The notes under the pieces: model-generated
The model's input: the letters and a program-made list of their open reading frames with translations, nothing else
Database searches by the model: none
Told to the model about the DNA's origin: nothing
Part shown: positions 1-10,366 of the stretch, in pieces
Layout of the letters: each line of letters opens with the position of its first letter
Numbering within the stretch: position 1 is the first letter of the stretch
Translations under genes and position numbers: made by a program
NCBI GenBank assembly: GCA_947069175.1
Contig: CAMTDV010000017.1
Span: 53,763,137-53,827,136 of the forward strand
Origin: Scalesia atractyloides
Lineage: Eukaryota > Streptophyta > Magnoliopsida > Asterales > Asteraceae
Direction of reading: 5' to 3'
Length of the DNA stretch: 64,000 bases

Positions 1-21
1 AAGAGCAATAAGGCTCTTATC

Positions 22-1136
22 ATGAAGGAATTTGAAATCTTTACTATGATAAAGGGCGAGACCATGAAACAGATGATCGAACGTTTTTGTCATCTGAAAG
101 TTCAAATGAGGAGACACGGTCTTGAGAAGACAGAACCGGAGTATATTGATAAGCTTGCAGAATGGACTACCTATCTCATGGTATTAAAAGAAAGTCCAAA
201 CTATGAATTCTTCAAGCTGGCTACATTCATCGACAAACTCGAAGGTCATGAAATGGAAATTTTAAAGATTGCAAAGTCGAAGAATGCTAACATCATTCAA
301 GATGTTGGTCCATACTACAAGAACGGAGCTCAAGACAACATTTCAAGCCCAAAGATTCAAACAGCATTCAGTCGAATATGAATTCTTCGAATCATTCGCC
401 ACAGAATCAAAATCAATCATATTCACAATATGATCAAAGTCCGCAGAGTTCTTGGTATTCAAGCACGAGTTCAAATTCTTCTTATCAAAATCAAGCAAAT
501 CAGAATAATCAATCAAATTCTGATCTAAATGTGTACAAGTGCAACCTTGTTGTTAATCTAAACAATGTCGTTTCTGAACAAGTTGCCAAACAACACATGG
601 CACTTCTCGCCATAGTGTTAGAATCTTATGAAAGTCTTGTTGCTGGGAAGAGTGGTAATCCGGAGATGACTGTCAAAGATTACGATCAGGTGGATGAAGA
701 AGAACTTGAGCTGATGGACATCAAATGGTCCTTAGCGTCTATCATTTGAAGGGTGACAAAGTTTGTTGCACTCACAGGCCGAGATATCGGAAATTCAAGA
801 GACAAGTTAGGGTTCAATAAATCAAAGGTCAGTTGTTTTAGATGCCGACAAAAGGGGCATTTCAAGAGAGAATGTAAGAATTCTGAAGCAAGCGGCAACC
901 AGAGTCCGTTCGGAAGTGGAAGTGATTATTACAAGAAGGCTCTTCAGCATAAGCCATTTCCAAAGAAGACTCAAGTTGATACTCAAGAAAAACCATCCAA
1001 CAATACTGAGAAGGCGATGGTTGCTACCAACGAAGATGATAGTTTTGATTGGAATTCTTATATTGCTAAGAAGACAGCAGTTGCATTGATGGTTGAAATT
1101 GTCGAAGATACATCTGCTGAAGACGCAGCTCTGTAG
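22..1136 (+). pseudogene. gag: copia gag (capsid part and first zinc knuckle), broken
   Basis: Gag polyprotein of the UBN2 type, which forms the cytoplasmic particle and binds element RNA. Three consecutive frames (22-381, 378-749, 753-1136) carry it, so at least two frameshifts or stops have occurred. The first matches the capsid segment of element B gag (KQMIERFCHLKVQM, FIDKLEGHEME). A short in-frame loss removes the SLPEGD stretch seen in B. A CCHC zinc knuckle lies at 834-875 (CFRCRQKGHFKREC), all four ligands intact. The N-terminus is off the window. Confidence 0.85.
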
Positions 1137-1193
1137 AATGCTTTACTAGAACATTATCTGCAACAACAGGAAGAAGAGGAGACTTATCTTCAC

Positions 1194-3105
1194 ATGAATA
1201 CACAAAGCATTTTATCTCCTAACTCAACTTCTAGTTTTGAAGGTAACTTTGATGGAAATTCTCAGGAGCAAGTGGTTGAGGAGAAATCGATAGTTGAAGA
1301 AGTCATTGATGTTACTCAAGAAATGAATGCTGAAAACCTCACGGAAATTGCCAACAAAGCTATGATGGCAAATCTAACCAAGGTAGGTCCGGAGGTAAAG
1401 ATAGTCGAAAAGGAAGTTGTCAAAGTGCAAGTTGTGGAGGTTATAAAACCTTGCACAAAATGCACCAAGCCATGTGCTAAATGTGCCGAAAATCACAAGT
1501 CATCGCTGAACTCAATGTGCATAATGAACATTTGAAATTTGACTATCGCAAAATAAAGGAAGCGTATGACAAAATGAAAGATGATTATAGGAGACTCGAC
1601 AGAAACAATATCGAACAACATGACACCGTGAGGATGTTAAAAGGGATAATAATGGACAAACAAAAGGTAATTATTGTTTACATTAACACCATTTCTGAAA
1701 CCAAACAACAACTTCAGGATATGAAAATTGAAACAGAACGTGTTCAACAACTTTTAAGAAGTTATACAACTAACGCTTATGTCATCAATCATATTCTTCC
1801 CATGATTTCATCGGAAGGAAATGATAAAAAGTCTAAAAAGAAAAATGGTACAAAATACACCAATGTTCCACCACCCCTACGCGAGAAATATTGTCGCAAA
1901 ACTATTGATGGGATGGATAAGGCACTCAACATTGAATTGTTAACTGAAAAGAAGAATGAGTTGCCGGAGAACATTGATGTAATCTATACTACATCAGATG
2001 ATGACAGTAATGCTGTGGTTAAAAATGTGGTTGAAAGGTTTTGAATGATTCTGATGATGGCAGCCTTGAGAGCACCACCTCGAGTTTGAACAGTTCTGAC
2101 ACAAAATCCGAAGACGACGATACATCATCGGAAGATGGCCTATGTGATGATCCTAACGTTGTCATGTACAAGGTTAAGGAATCTGATAGACTATAGTTTG
2201 ATGACAGTTTTCTGATTCGGAATGTCAAAGAAGAACAACTGGAGAAACTGTTGAAACTGGTTGAAGTTACATCAGAGGATCTGGAGAAGAATGAAAAGAA
2301 ATTTTATTCTAAACCCAAAAGAAATTACAATAACTACCGGAGAAATGGTGGTGATCATCCGGAAAACCGGAGAGCTGGGTTGGGTTTAGATGCTGAAGAA
2401 GAACCAATTAAGAAAAAGTCACCATTTCACGAATACAAAGATAAAAACATGACATTCATTTATGGAACGAGCATGGTTCAAGAGGAAAGTTTGATTGGGA
2501 AGCAATCAAACAATGAGTTCAAAAAGGCAAAGGAACTTCGAGATAAGGCCAAGGCCACAAGTGGTGTAAAACCCACTAGTGGACATTCTCATGATGATCG
2601 GACTTGCTTCAAGTGTACGAAATCAAAGCCGGTCTATCTTCGAAGGAAAGAAAGGTCAGATGTTGTAAAACCTAAGCAACCAGAGTTTGTAAAACCGGTC
2701 ACTATTCTCAAAAGAAATGAATCAAAACTTGAAGGTAAACCTACAACTAAATTTGAAAACTCAACTCTCAAAAAAGGTGAAACTTCCAAGGCAATTGAAT
2801 CAAGGTTTTACATAAAAAAGGCAACCATAAATCACAAGCCTGGATTGCTAAAAAGAAATAATCAACATCTGAAATTACTAAGTCTGAGCTTGTTAAGACT
2901 GGTAATAGCAAAGAATCAAAATCTGAGACCAAACCTGAAACTGTCAAATCTTCAATTGATATCAAATCTTCAAAAGGAAAAAAGGAAAGTGAATTTTGAA
3001 AATGTAAATGACAGTGGGGGCTTAGATGGAGATTTTGAGGATGATTACGCAGCTTTTTATCCCAAACCCAAGACCAAGAAGGCTTGGGTCACGCTTTTTA
3101 ACTGA
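1194..3105 (+). pseudogene. gag: copia gag C-terminal region, coiled coil and basic tail, broken
   Basis: Continuation of gag through frames 1194-1535, 1481-2044 and 2251-3105. It holds a CTKCTKPCAKCAE cysteine cluster, then a charged, heptad-like stretch (about 1500-1780) likely to form a coiled coil, an acidic serine-rich part and a long lysine-rich tail. Where element B has an intact second knuckle (CYRCNKVGHIARQC), this copy reads CFKCTKSKPV, so the later ligands are lost. Roles beyond RNA binding and particle assembly cannot be read. Confidence 0.75.
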
Positions 3106-3115
3106 ATTATAATAT

Positions 3116-3837
3116 GTGCAGGGGCTCCAGAGATCCGTTCTTTCAAAGTGGATTCTAAATAGTGGAGCGTCAAGACATATGACAGGGATGAAAGCTCTTC
3201 TGTTCGACATAAAAGCTATAAATGGTGGATATGTTGGTTTTTCCGGTAATCAAGGTGGAAGGATTGTCGCCGAAAGAAAACTTTCAAATGGCGTAGTATC
3301 ATTTGATCGTGAGAACTACATTGCTGAGCATGAGAACAATCTTCTGAGCATCTCGCATATTTGTGATAAACAGTTTACGGTTCACTTCAACGATAAAGAG
3401 TGCATGATTTTAAAGTCGGGTTTCAACATTGCTGATGATTGGATTCTGATGCGAGCCCCTCATGACAACGATCTCTATGTATTAGATATGGGTGTCGCTA
3501 CCACATCATCGAAATCGGCTCAATGTTTTGTGACGAAAGCTACGGAGAAAGATTCTATTCTTTGGCATCGAAAAATGGGGCACATTCATTTGCGAAAAAT
3601 GAATTTTCTTGTTCATAACGATTTAGTTGGGGGGTGAATCTTTGAAGTTTCCATATGTCTGATCACTACCTAGAATGTAAAAAGGGGAAGCAGATCAAAA
3701 AGTCACATCTGAATAAAATTCTGAATTCTATAAAGCTGCCGCTTGAACGTCTTCACATGGATTTATTTGGTCTGGTGAACGTCCGAAGTATTTCAGGAGA
3801 CCTATACTGCTTAGTCATCACAGATGATTATTCGTGA
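3116..3837 (+). pseudogene. pol: copia protease and GAG-pre-integrase zinc domain, broken
   Basis: Aspartic protease that would process Gag-Pol. Its catalytic motif normally reads DSGAS; here it is NSGASRHMTGM near 3155, so the catalytic Asp has become Asn. The GAG-pre-integrase domain follows (LWHRKMGHIHLRKMNFL, about 3560-3615). A stop after LVGG at 3637 breaks the frame, which resumes at 3655 with the paired cysteine part and the LPLERLHMDLFG start of the integrase core. Confidence 0.85.
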
Positions 3838-4117
3838 TATTCTGGGTTTTCTTTCAAGAGTCAAAGGATGAAACGTTTGATAATCTGGTGATTCCCTTCA
3901 AGAAGCTCCAAAATGTATATCATCTGCCTATCATACGTATTCGCAGTGACAATGGCAAGGAATTCAAGAACAACAAGATGAAAGAGTTTTGCAACGCCAA
4001 GGGAATTCTGCACGAATTCGGTACACCTTATACTCCACAACAAAACGGCGTAGCTGAGATGAAGAATAGAACCTTGATCGAAACAGCAAGAACCATGCTT
4101 ACAGACTCGAAACTTCC
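3834..4117 (+). pseudogene. pol: copia integrase catalytic core, first part
   Basis: Integrase core in a frame shifted from the preceding piece. The second catalytic Asp is in IRSDNGKEF (about 3935-3965) and the catalytic Glu region is PYTPQQNGVAEMKNRTL, so the D-D-E spacing looks normal. The reading frame is cut at 4117 by the solo LTR and resumes at 4744. Confidence 0.85.
4113..4117. repeat. TSD (CTTCC), left copy of copia solo LTR
   Basis: CTTCC at 4113-4117 is repeated exactly at 4744-4748 on either side of a TG...CA unit. Confidence 0.9.
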
Positions 4118-4743
4118 TGTTGGGATTGAACCCAATGAAAGGAACAGATGATACAAAGCCAAATAACACTATCCGAGCTTCGGTTTAACTATCAGAGGTT
4201 ACAACCTCTGAAGTACATACACTGCTTTCCCTAAAGACTGCTCATCCTATCATCTGCCTTCACAAAGCTTCAAAGGTCTGCCAGAGTTACAAGGGTCAGA
4301 GGATAGAGATCAGAGTTTAGTCATTAGCTTAGTTAAATCAATGTAACAGTGCTAAGCATTGATAATTAGTATTAGCAGTGTTTTCAGTTAGTTACAATTG
4401 GTTTCCTGTCACTATCAACCCTGATGTCATCAAAGATGCTCAGTGGTTAGATAGTTAGTATAAATAGGTAACTTCTGTAACAGTTTAAACTTGTCTAAAA
4501 AAGATCAACTTTTGCATATCATCTTCTCTGCATTTTCTTATTACCAAATTGTAATTGCAAAGGCTAAGGGGGAGTTTGTGAATCACATGCAAGTTAATCA
4601 ACTTGAAAGCATGATGATGAAAACAAACGACCATTGCTTGTAGTAAAAGTTTTCCATCTTATTCCGCTGCAAATCTCTTTTAATTCAATCATTTTCCATT
4701 TTTGAAACAAAAACTACAAGTAATTCAAACTCAGATCCAAACA
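4118..4743 (+). mobile_element. copia-type solo LTR inserted in integrase
   Basis: A 626-bp unit starting TGTTGGGATTG and ending ATCCAAACA, with short terminal inverted repeats (TGTTGGGA against TGTTTGGA). It is bounded by perfect CTTCC duplications. It has a TATA box but no primer site, coding region or second LTR, as expected after recombination between two LTRs. It interrupts the integrase cleanly: domains before and after align with an uninterrupted integrase. Orientation is taken from the TATAAATA box on the plus strand. It lacks the palindromes of the other LTRs and comes from a different family. It contains a purine tract (AAGGGGGAG near 4566) whose meaning inside an LTR is unclear. 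Confidence 0.9.
4459..4466 (+). promoter_or_regulatory. TATA box of solo LTR
   Basis: TATAAATA about 340 bp into the LTR, followed by GGTAAC; the only good TATA candidate in this LTR. Confidence 0.55.
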
Positions 4744-5298
4744 CTTCCTGTTAGCTTCTGGAGTGAGGCGGTTGCAGCGGCTTGCTACACACTAAACAGG
4801 GTCTTAACTGTCAAACCGACGAAAAAGACATGTTTTGAAATGACCAACAGAAGGAAACCAAATTTGAAATATCTAGAGCCATTTGTTGCACCATGTATAG
4901 TAATTGATCAAGATAGTAAGTTCGGCGCCAAATCGCTTAAAGGTTTCTTTGTCGGGTATGCTAGTCCGCTAAGAAGAGTATATGTTCCCTCTTTGAGAAA
5001 GGTAATTGAAACACAACATGTTGATTGCTTCAACTATACGGATCCTATTCAAAGAAGAGGCGACGCATGGCTGTTCAACTATCAAGATCTGTGGAAGTCA
5101 TTCGACTTGCCGGAAGAACCGTCTGAAGAAGAACTAGCAGCGTGTTATTATCTTCAACAGTCGGCAAATCAAGAACAGATCATTAGACCAATTGTGGTTA
5201 ATCAACCCATGTTGGATACTTCGTCTTCTGAAGTAGGTTCGAGTAATAGTGGTGTTCAAGTTGAAATGTTTCTGAAGCAGAAGCAACACCTACTATAA
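4744..5298 (+). pseudogene. pol: copia integrase C-terminal part and linker to RT
   Basis: Integrase resumes after the solo LTR with the conserved copia stretch FWSEAVAAACYTLNRV, then KTCFEMTNRRKPNLKYLEPF and GFFVGYASP, diagnostic of the IN C-terminal region. The linker before RT carries DLPEEPSEEEL, also present in element B. CTTCC at the start (4744-4748) is the second target duplication. The frame is open from the junction to a stop at 5298. Confidence 0.85.
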
Positions 5299-5876
5299 CT
5301 CCTTCGAACGTCTCATATGAACCAGAAAATGCAACAACAGTGCCAAATATGCCTCAGAATTAGAATTCTGACTCTGATGAAGGGCTGAGTTTTGATGCAG
5401 ATGGAGAATCCTCATCGGATGAAGAATCTGAGCAGATATCCAACATGTTGAATCAATCTGCAGGCCCGAGCAATCAGAACAAAGCTTCATCTAGTGCTCC
5501 TAATGTTGAGTTGATAGTTGAATGTTGAGTTAATAGTTGATGTGAATGTTACAAATCAGCAAAGCTCGGTAGATGTTCCTAGCGAAGAAATGCCACGATC
5601 ATATTCTTACCATCCTTCAACGAATATTATTGGTGAATTACAAATTGGTGTGCGAACAAGAAGCCAAATCAACAAAGCACTAAGTTGTTTCTACACCTGA
5701 GTTTCTCCTACTCAAGACTACTGCTACTACTCATGTTTCATTTCTCAAATAGAGCCAAAAACAGTGAATGAAGCTCTGGGTGACGAGAACTGGGTGATAG
5801 CAATGCAAGAGGAACTGTTACAGTTCGAGAAATTGGGAGTTTGGAAGCTTGTAGACTTACCACCGAAGCAGAAAGC
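5299..5876 (+). pseudogene. pol: copia IN-RT linker and RT N-terminus, truncated
   Basis: Acidic linker (SDEEGLSFDADGESSSDEE-like) in several frames, then the conserved MPRSYSYHPS and IGELQIGVRTRSQINKALS segment (5590-5697). The RT start follows at 5764 (MQEELLQFEKLGVWKLVDLP). The sequence stops at 5876 where the LTR of the next element begins. No RT catalytic motif remains. Confidence 0.8.
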
Positions 5877-5965
5877 TGTTGATGCTTATGTCTGTTGCCT
5901 AAGTCATCGTATAATATCGAGTCTGTATTTAGGAGCGAAATGTCAAAATTAAGTATGTTATGAGT

Positions 5966-6043
5966 CAAGTTCGCTCGAACTTGTAGTGGGAAGCACAAAT
6001 TCGCTTGAACTTGTCATGGCTATGACAAGTTCAGCCGAACTTG
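5966..6043. promoter_or_regulatory. U3 palindrome cluster, element 5 LTR
   Basis: Three copies of CAAGTTCGNNCGAACTTG at 5966-5983 (exact arms), 5996-6013 and 6026-6043 (one or two changes each), plus a half-site near 6060. The cluster ends about 30 bp upstream of the TATA box, the position expected for an enhancer or silencer module. The function is inferred from placement only. Confidence 0.75.
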
Positions 6044-6075
6044 ACCTAACCACATTTGGAGCGAACTTGTTCAAG

Positions 6076-6083
6076 TATAAATA
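6076..6083 (+). promoter_or_regulatory. TATA box of element 5 LTR
   Basis: TATAAATA directly downstream of the palindrome cluster. The same order (palindromes, then TATA) occurs in the other palindrome-bearing LTRs of the window. Confidence 0.7.
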
Positions 6084-6303
6084 TGTGTGTTGTCATTTCA
6101 TTTGTAACTTCATATATTTCATCATGACAGAGGCGAAGCTCTGTCCAAGTGTTTCCAGGGTCTGTAACGTCATATAATCAATGAAACAGTGTTAAACAGA
6201 AACAAATGAGTGTATCCAATGTCGCCTAAGCACACGGATTCCACACGTTTACCTTAGGTTAGCCAGATTAGTGCCCGAACGATCCATACAATGGACGTAC
6301 AAG

Positions 6304-6315
6304 TGGTATCAGAGC
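6304..6315 (+). promoter_or_regulatory. primer binding site, initiator Met tRNA
   Basis: TGGTATCAGAGC, the standard plant complement to the 3' end of initiator methionine tRNA, two bases after the LTR end. Confidence 0.92.
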
Positions 6316-6528
6316 AGGATTGGCCTAATTTGAAGACACTGGACTGAAATCATCTCATCTTCTACTCGTTTCTTTCATTTCTAACTTTTCATTGACGATT
6401 CACTGATAAAATGGACTGATTTTCAAGTATAATACGTAAAACCATAATAGATAAACCCTTGAAAAGATCAGAGCTTAAAACAAACGAATTCATGTCGAAA
6501 AATTGAAAAAACCATGTTTGAAAACACA

Positions 6529-6840
6529 TGTTCGCTCGAACTTAACATCAAGTTTGCTCGAACTTAACATCAAGTTCGCTCGAACTTAAAATTCACATTT
6601 TTCATCAAGTTCGCCCGAACTTGATTGATTTTTCAAGGTTTTAGGTTAAGTTCGCTCGAACTTGCTTACTTTTCAATGAAATTTTATCAAGTTCGCCCGA
6701 ACTTGATTAAAATTTGTTGAAAATCTAGTACAAGTTCACCCGAACTTGCTTGTTTCTCTTGAAACTTATACAAGTTCGCCCAAACTTGTTAAATAGCTGA
6801 GTTTCACACGCTGTGACAAGTTCGACCGAACTTATCCAAG
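6529..6840. repeat. leader palindrome array, element 5
   Basis: Nine copies of the CAAGTTCGNNCGAACTTG motif in about 310 bp between primer site and gag, separated by roughly 15-25 bp of unrelated AT-rich sequence. The two central bases vary (CT, CC, AC). Most copies keep both CG pairs. The spacer sequences are not copies of each other, so this is not a simple tandem duplication. Confidence 0.85.
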
Positions 6841-7057
6841 GTTTCAAAAAAAATAAACGTCTCGGACATTATATATCGTTAGATTCGTATTGACAAGACG
6901 AGTTTAAAGCTCTAATCTGGTAAAAAAATTCCGAAAATTTTAAACTTTTTTAGCAAACCGATACGTTGATATTGTCGGTTAAAAAGTCATTTTTTTCTAA
7001 AAATTGTCTGTTTGCTAATCATCGTGTTTTGAACGACAGATTAGTTTGGAAAACGAA

Positions 7058-7387
7058 ATGGAGTCCATGAAGCCTCCTATGTTGAAGAATATAGATGAAT
7101 ATGATGTTTGGAAAGGAAAATTTGAGAGCTGGGTCAAAGCTACGCATTTCCGTAGTTGGGTCGTGATTGAGACAGGTTATGTCATTCCTAGAGATGAAAA
7201 TCAGCAAATTCTGGAGAAGTGCAATTATTCTACTCAACAAAAAGATGATTATTTTGCTGAAAAGAAAATGATTAATCTGATACAGCAGTCGGTGAAAGAA
7301 AATATCTTGAACTGCTACCAGAATGTGATACGGCACAAAAGCTATGAAATGCTCTACGTGCTAAATATCTGGAGCATGCTGAGATGA
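7058..7387 (+). pseudogene. gag: copia gag N-terminal domain
   Basis: Gag N-terminus with the MKPPMLKNIDEYDVWKGKFE stretch typical of plant copia gag (DUF4219/UBN2-type). ATG at 7058 is the first in this frame; upstream is a pyrimidine-rich tract ending GAACGACAG, which could be a splice acceptor. The frame closes at 7387 after a truncated capsid part; the middle of gag is missing compared with element B. Confidence 0.75.
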
Positions 7388-8543
7388 TTAAAAGCAAGGA
7401 GGTAAAGGTTGTTGATAAAGAAGTGGTAAAGGTACAAATTGTGGAAGTCGAAAAACCTTGCACAAAGTGTACTGAATCTGTGTACTTAAATTGTAAAAAA
7501 TTCAAATTTATTAATGTCAAACTTTTGAAAGATTTGGAATGTTTGTCATTAGAAAATAAAAAGTTAAAAGAAAATGAAAAGAATTTTGAAAATCAAATAA
7601 AAATTTTAGAAAATAAAAAATTACAAAATGTGAAATACTTTCAAAATAATATAAAAATTTTAGAAAATGATAAATCTGTTTTGAATAAAAATGTTATTGA
7701 AAAACAAAATATAATAAACTCGCATCTTGAAAAAATTAGAAAACTTGAACAAGATGTTGAGATTGCAAAAAATAAAATTGATGATTAAAAAAACAATTGA
7801 AAGGTTTTGTGACTTCATCTGTGATGTTAGATCATATATGTCCTAAATCGTTCAATAAGAATAAAACGGAAATTCCAATTAGTGATAATATCACAAATTA
7901 TGACGATGTCATAATTGAAGATTGTGATGATGATACCGATGATGAAAGAGCTAAAAATGATAAACATGAAATATTTTTAAAACTAAAAGAGAAATTCCAA
8001 GATACTGTTCTACAATCTTCTGAGAAAGGTGAATGCTCAACGCAAAAACCTTCTAATCAGAATGAAGAACGAAAACAAAAAGAAAAACAAAGTTTTAAGA
8101 ATTCTGAAAAATTTCAAAAGAAAAATAAAAGCTCATCGGTACGATCATCCAATCATTATCAAAACTCACAAAAATTTGACAATAAGTGGTGCAGGCCGGA
8201 CCACAGTGCTTCAAAGTCAAATCAATTTTACAGAAAAAGCAGGAAAGATGACTACTACATGTCAAATCAATGTACTGATTTGGGTGTTTGGTTTGAATGG
8301 AGAGATTGGTACGATAACAGAGCGTGTTACAACTGCGAATTTTGTGGACACATTGCTGTTAACTGCCTGAAAAAGAGATTTGATACCGGAAGATGCTATA
8401 AATGTCAAATCAAAGGTCATATTTCCAGGGATTGTCCGACTAATCTAAAAAGAAGATCGGTTAAATCTCTGGGGGAGAAAAGACCAGAGGAGAAGAAAAC
8501 AGAGAAGAAAAATGAGAAAACTGTAGAGAAGCCCAAAGAATAA
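7384..8543 (+). pseudogene. gag: copia gag C-terminal region with two zinc knuckles
   Basis: Two frames, 7384-7788 and 7797-8543. The first starts with the KEVVKVQIVEVEKPCTKCTE element shared with element 1, then a lysine/asparagine-rich heptad region likely to coil. The second ends in two cysteine-histidine boxes: 8325-8366 (CYNCEFCGHIAVNC) and 8394-8435 (CYKCQIKGHISRDC). Both keep the CCHC ligands for binding genomic RNA. A very basic tail follows. Confidence 0.85.
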
Positions 8544-8585
8544 AAAGTCAAGTTATCACAAGGGCAAAAAGACAGATTAAGAAAA

Positions 8586-8924
8586 ATGAGGAAAAAAGTT
8601 AGAGAGTATTTGGAAAAGATTTTGTCCTCGGATACGTCTAAAAAATTAGATAAAAGTTCTAATGAATCATTTTACTCACAGTCAAGTAAAACGAATTCAT
8701 CAGATATAAATATGAGGACAAAAGAGAGAGCAGTGGAGAAAATTTTGATAATTCAAACAGTTAAAAAATCAAACAAAGTAAAATTTTCAAATAAAGTTTC
8801 TATCAAACTGTTTGAATATCAAAAAGAGTGTGAATGTTTGTTTACTTCAGATGTTAATGATTTTGGTAAACCTAAATCCATAATGGATTGGGTTCCAATT
8901 CATAACCAATTAAAGTTTGTTTGA
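8586..8924 (+). pseudogene. copia-derived ORF before the pol deletion, unassigned
   Basis: A 112-residue lysine/serine-rich frame ending FGKPKSIMDWVPIHNQLKFV. I do not recognise a domain. Its place, after the zinc knuckles, suggests the spacer before protease, with protease and the rest of pol deleted next to it. About 75 bp on, 8999-9034 weakly resembles the PQQNG part of integrase, possibly marking the far side of the deletion. Confidence 0.4.
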
Positions 8925-10353
8925 ATATGCAGGATAACCAAGCTTCAAGCCAAATGTCATTTCAGAAGCAGTAGTTGTTCGTGGAGTGGAAATAACTTGA
9001 AAGGATTGGTGTACCACACAAACAAAATGGTAGTCTCGTGTTCACATTCGTAAAAAGTCAAGTGGAAGATTCTTATTTTCGATTTCGAAAAATGTTTTCA
9101 ATTTTAGGGGGAGAAAAATTTAAAACTTTCAAAATTGAAAAAAAAATTGTAAAATTGAAAAACATCATTTTCGAAATCATTCTAGATAGATATAATTTTT
9201 CAAAAAGCCAAAAACAATAGAAAATCTCAAATGTGCATAAAGAGGATATGATAGTACATCAGTGGACTATCATAGTATGCTAAAGAAATGTAGTGTCAAA
9301 AAGTTTTTAAACGATTCTCACTGATGATGTGCCAATAGGCTTCACACGTTTAGTAAATTGTTTTCGAGATATAAACATAACTAAAGCTTCTTAATCTGTG
9401 GTTGAACATCTCTCGGATATATGGTCTTAGTACACTGAAATTTCGTTTGAGAGATTGCCTGATTCTGTGATACTAGGTCTTTATAAATGATTGATATCTG
9501 GGATATTATACAAGTTCTTCTGATTTTGCATCAGCAATGGCCTAGAACTTGTAGAATATTTTTGCATTAAAACCATGAAAACTACATCAAATTGAAAATA
9601 TCAAAAGATACTACAATTGCGGTACAAAAGATTCCAAATTTGGACCAACACCTATAAGTCGAGCCTTCATCTCTTTGTCTGTACGGTGGTACTAACCTGA
9701 GCTCTCAAGGTCTCGAATTACCCAGATACAGATGCCAGTTAGTTTATATCACCTGTAAGATGAAATCTAGGGAATCTTGATACGAGACTATATTTTGAGG
9801 TGGGAAACACGGTTGAGTCAAGTTCTAAAAATTACCTAACGTATCTTTAAATAATTGAGAAAAGTTTAGAAGTATAAGTGGAGAAGTATACTGACAATCT
9901 AAGTGAATTTGTTTAAAACCTAAAGTTTACTCAGATCAATGGTACTAGTGATATGTCTCAAAAACTGATATGATCCTGTAGCACGTTTTCTCACAAAAAT
10001 ACAAACTGTAAATATTACATTTTAGTATGTTTACATTTCAGCATTCAATATTAAAAATCCAAAAAGATTTTTTTCTCATATTTTCCATGGAAACCTAATA
10101 ATGTTGAATGTGAGCCGGACCAACGAGACTGTTAAGAAATTGTTTGTGTGTGGATACGTGTGATTGTTCTTAATCATCAAATCTTAGAGATTCAGAGCAT
10201 CATTTAAGGGGGAGCTAGATAAACATGTTGATTAAAGATACCAGAAAGCTAAAAGAAGGGGGAGCATGGATGTTAAAGTTATTCAAGATATAAAGATCAA
10301 GAGAACATTAAAGACTCAGGAAATTAATTGAAGAATGATGACTACGGCAACAT
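8925..10353 (+). other. conserved 3' noncoding region of element 5
   Basis: No coding. It opens with a purine tract (AGGGGGAGAAAAA, 9106-9118) and has a perfect 8-bp-stem hairpin at 9248-9273. Much of 9220-9990 is clearly related, on the opposite strand, to 46000-46900 (element B), 58800-59150 (A) and 63100-64000 (D). Further purine tracts (AAGGGGGAGC) occur near 10207 and 10257. Confidence 0.7.
9248..9273 (+). other. conserved hairpin in 3' noncoding region
   Basis: ATGATAGT and ACTATCAT flank a 10-base loop ACATCAGTGG. The same stem-loop is kept in D (63972-63995, 7-bp stem) and mostly kept in B (46801-46826), where one arm has decayed. Confidence 0.5.
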
Positions 10354-10366
10354 CCAAGAGGGAGTC
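10354..10366 (+). promoter_or_regulatory. polypurine tract of element 5
   Basis: CCAAGAGGGAGTC directly before the 3' LTR start. It matches the CCAAGGGGGAGTC tracts of elements A and B, with one change. Confidence 0.85.

Larger units (their letters stand above)
1..5876 (+). mobile_element. Ty1/copia element 1, 5'-truncated and degenerate
   Basis: Remains of a copia-type retrotransposon read left to right. Gag, nucleocapsid zinc knuckle, aspartic protease, GAG-pre-integrase, integrase and the first residues of reverse transcriptase appear in copia order (PR-IN-RT). The 5' LTR and gag start lie outside the window. The element is split by a solo LTR at 4118-4743 and stops at 5876, where the LTR of the next element begins in the RT. 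Many stops and frameshifts show it is dead. Its proteins closely resemble those of element B on the other strand, so the two belong to related families. Confidence 0.9.
5877..6301 (+). repeat. 5' LTR of element 5
   Basis: Starts TGTTGATGCTTATG and ends GGACGTACA, two bases before the primer site. The first about 150 bp recur at 10367-10517, which defines the LTR. It contains three palindromes and a half-site upstream of a TATA box at 6076-6083. The start is preceded by AAAGC; no matching duplication is visible. Confidence 0.85.

Noticed and set aside
5966..6043. Palindromes as heat-shock elements
   Set aside because: Heat-shock elements need GAA/TTC blocks two bases apart (TTCNNGAA). Here TTC and GAA are four bases apart with fixed G and C, so the spacing is wrong.
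6304..6315. tRNA gene at TGGTATCAGAGC sites
   Set aside because: These are primer sites next to LTRs; no cloverleaf or internal promoter boxes surround them.
6529..6840. Regularly spaced palindromes as a CRISPR-like array
   Set aside because: The motif is only 18 bp, spacers vary in length, the copies are scattered among LTRs and leaders of plant retrotransposons, and no cas genes exist here.
8999..9034. Integrase remnant in element 5
   Set aside because: Twelve residues resembling the PQQNG region are too few to call; mentioned only as a possible deletion edge.
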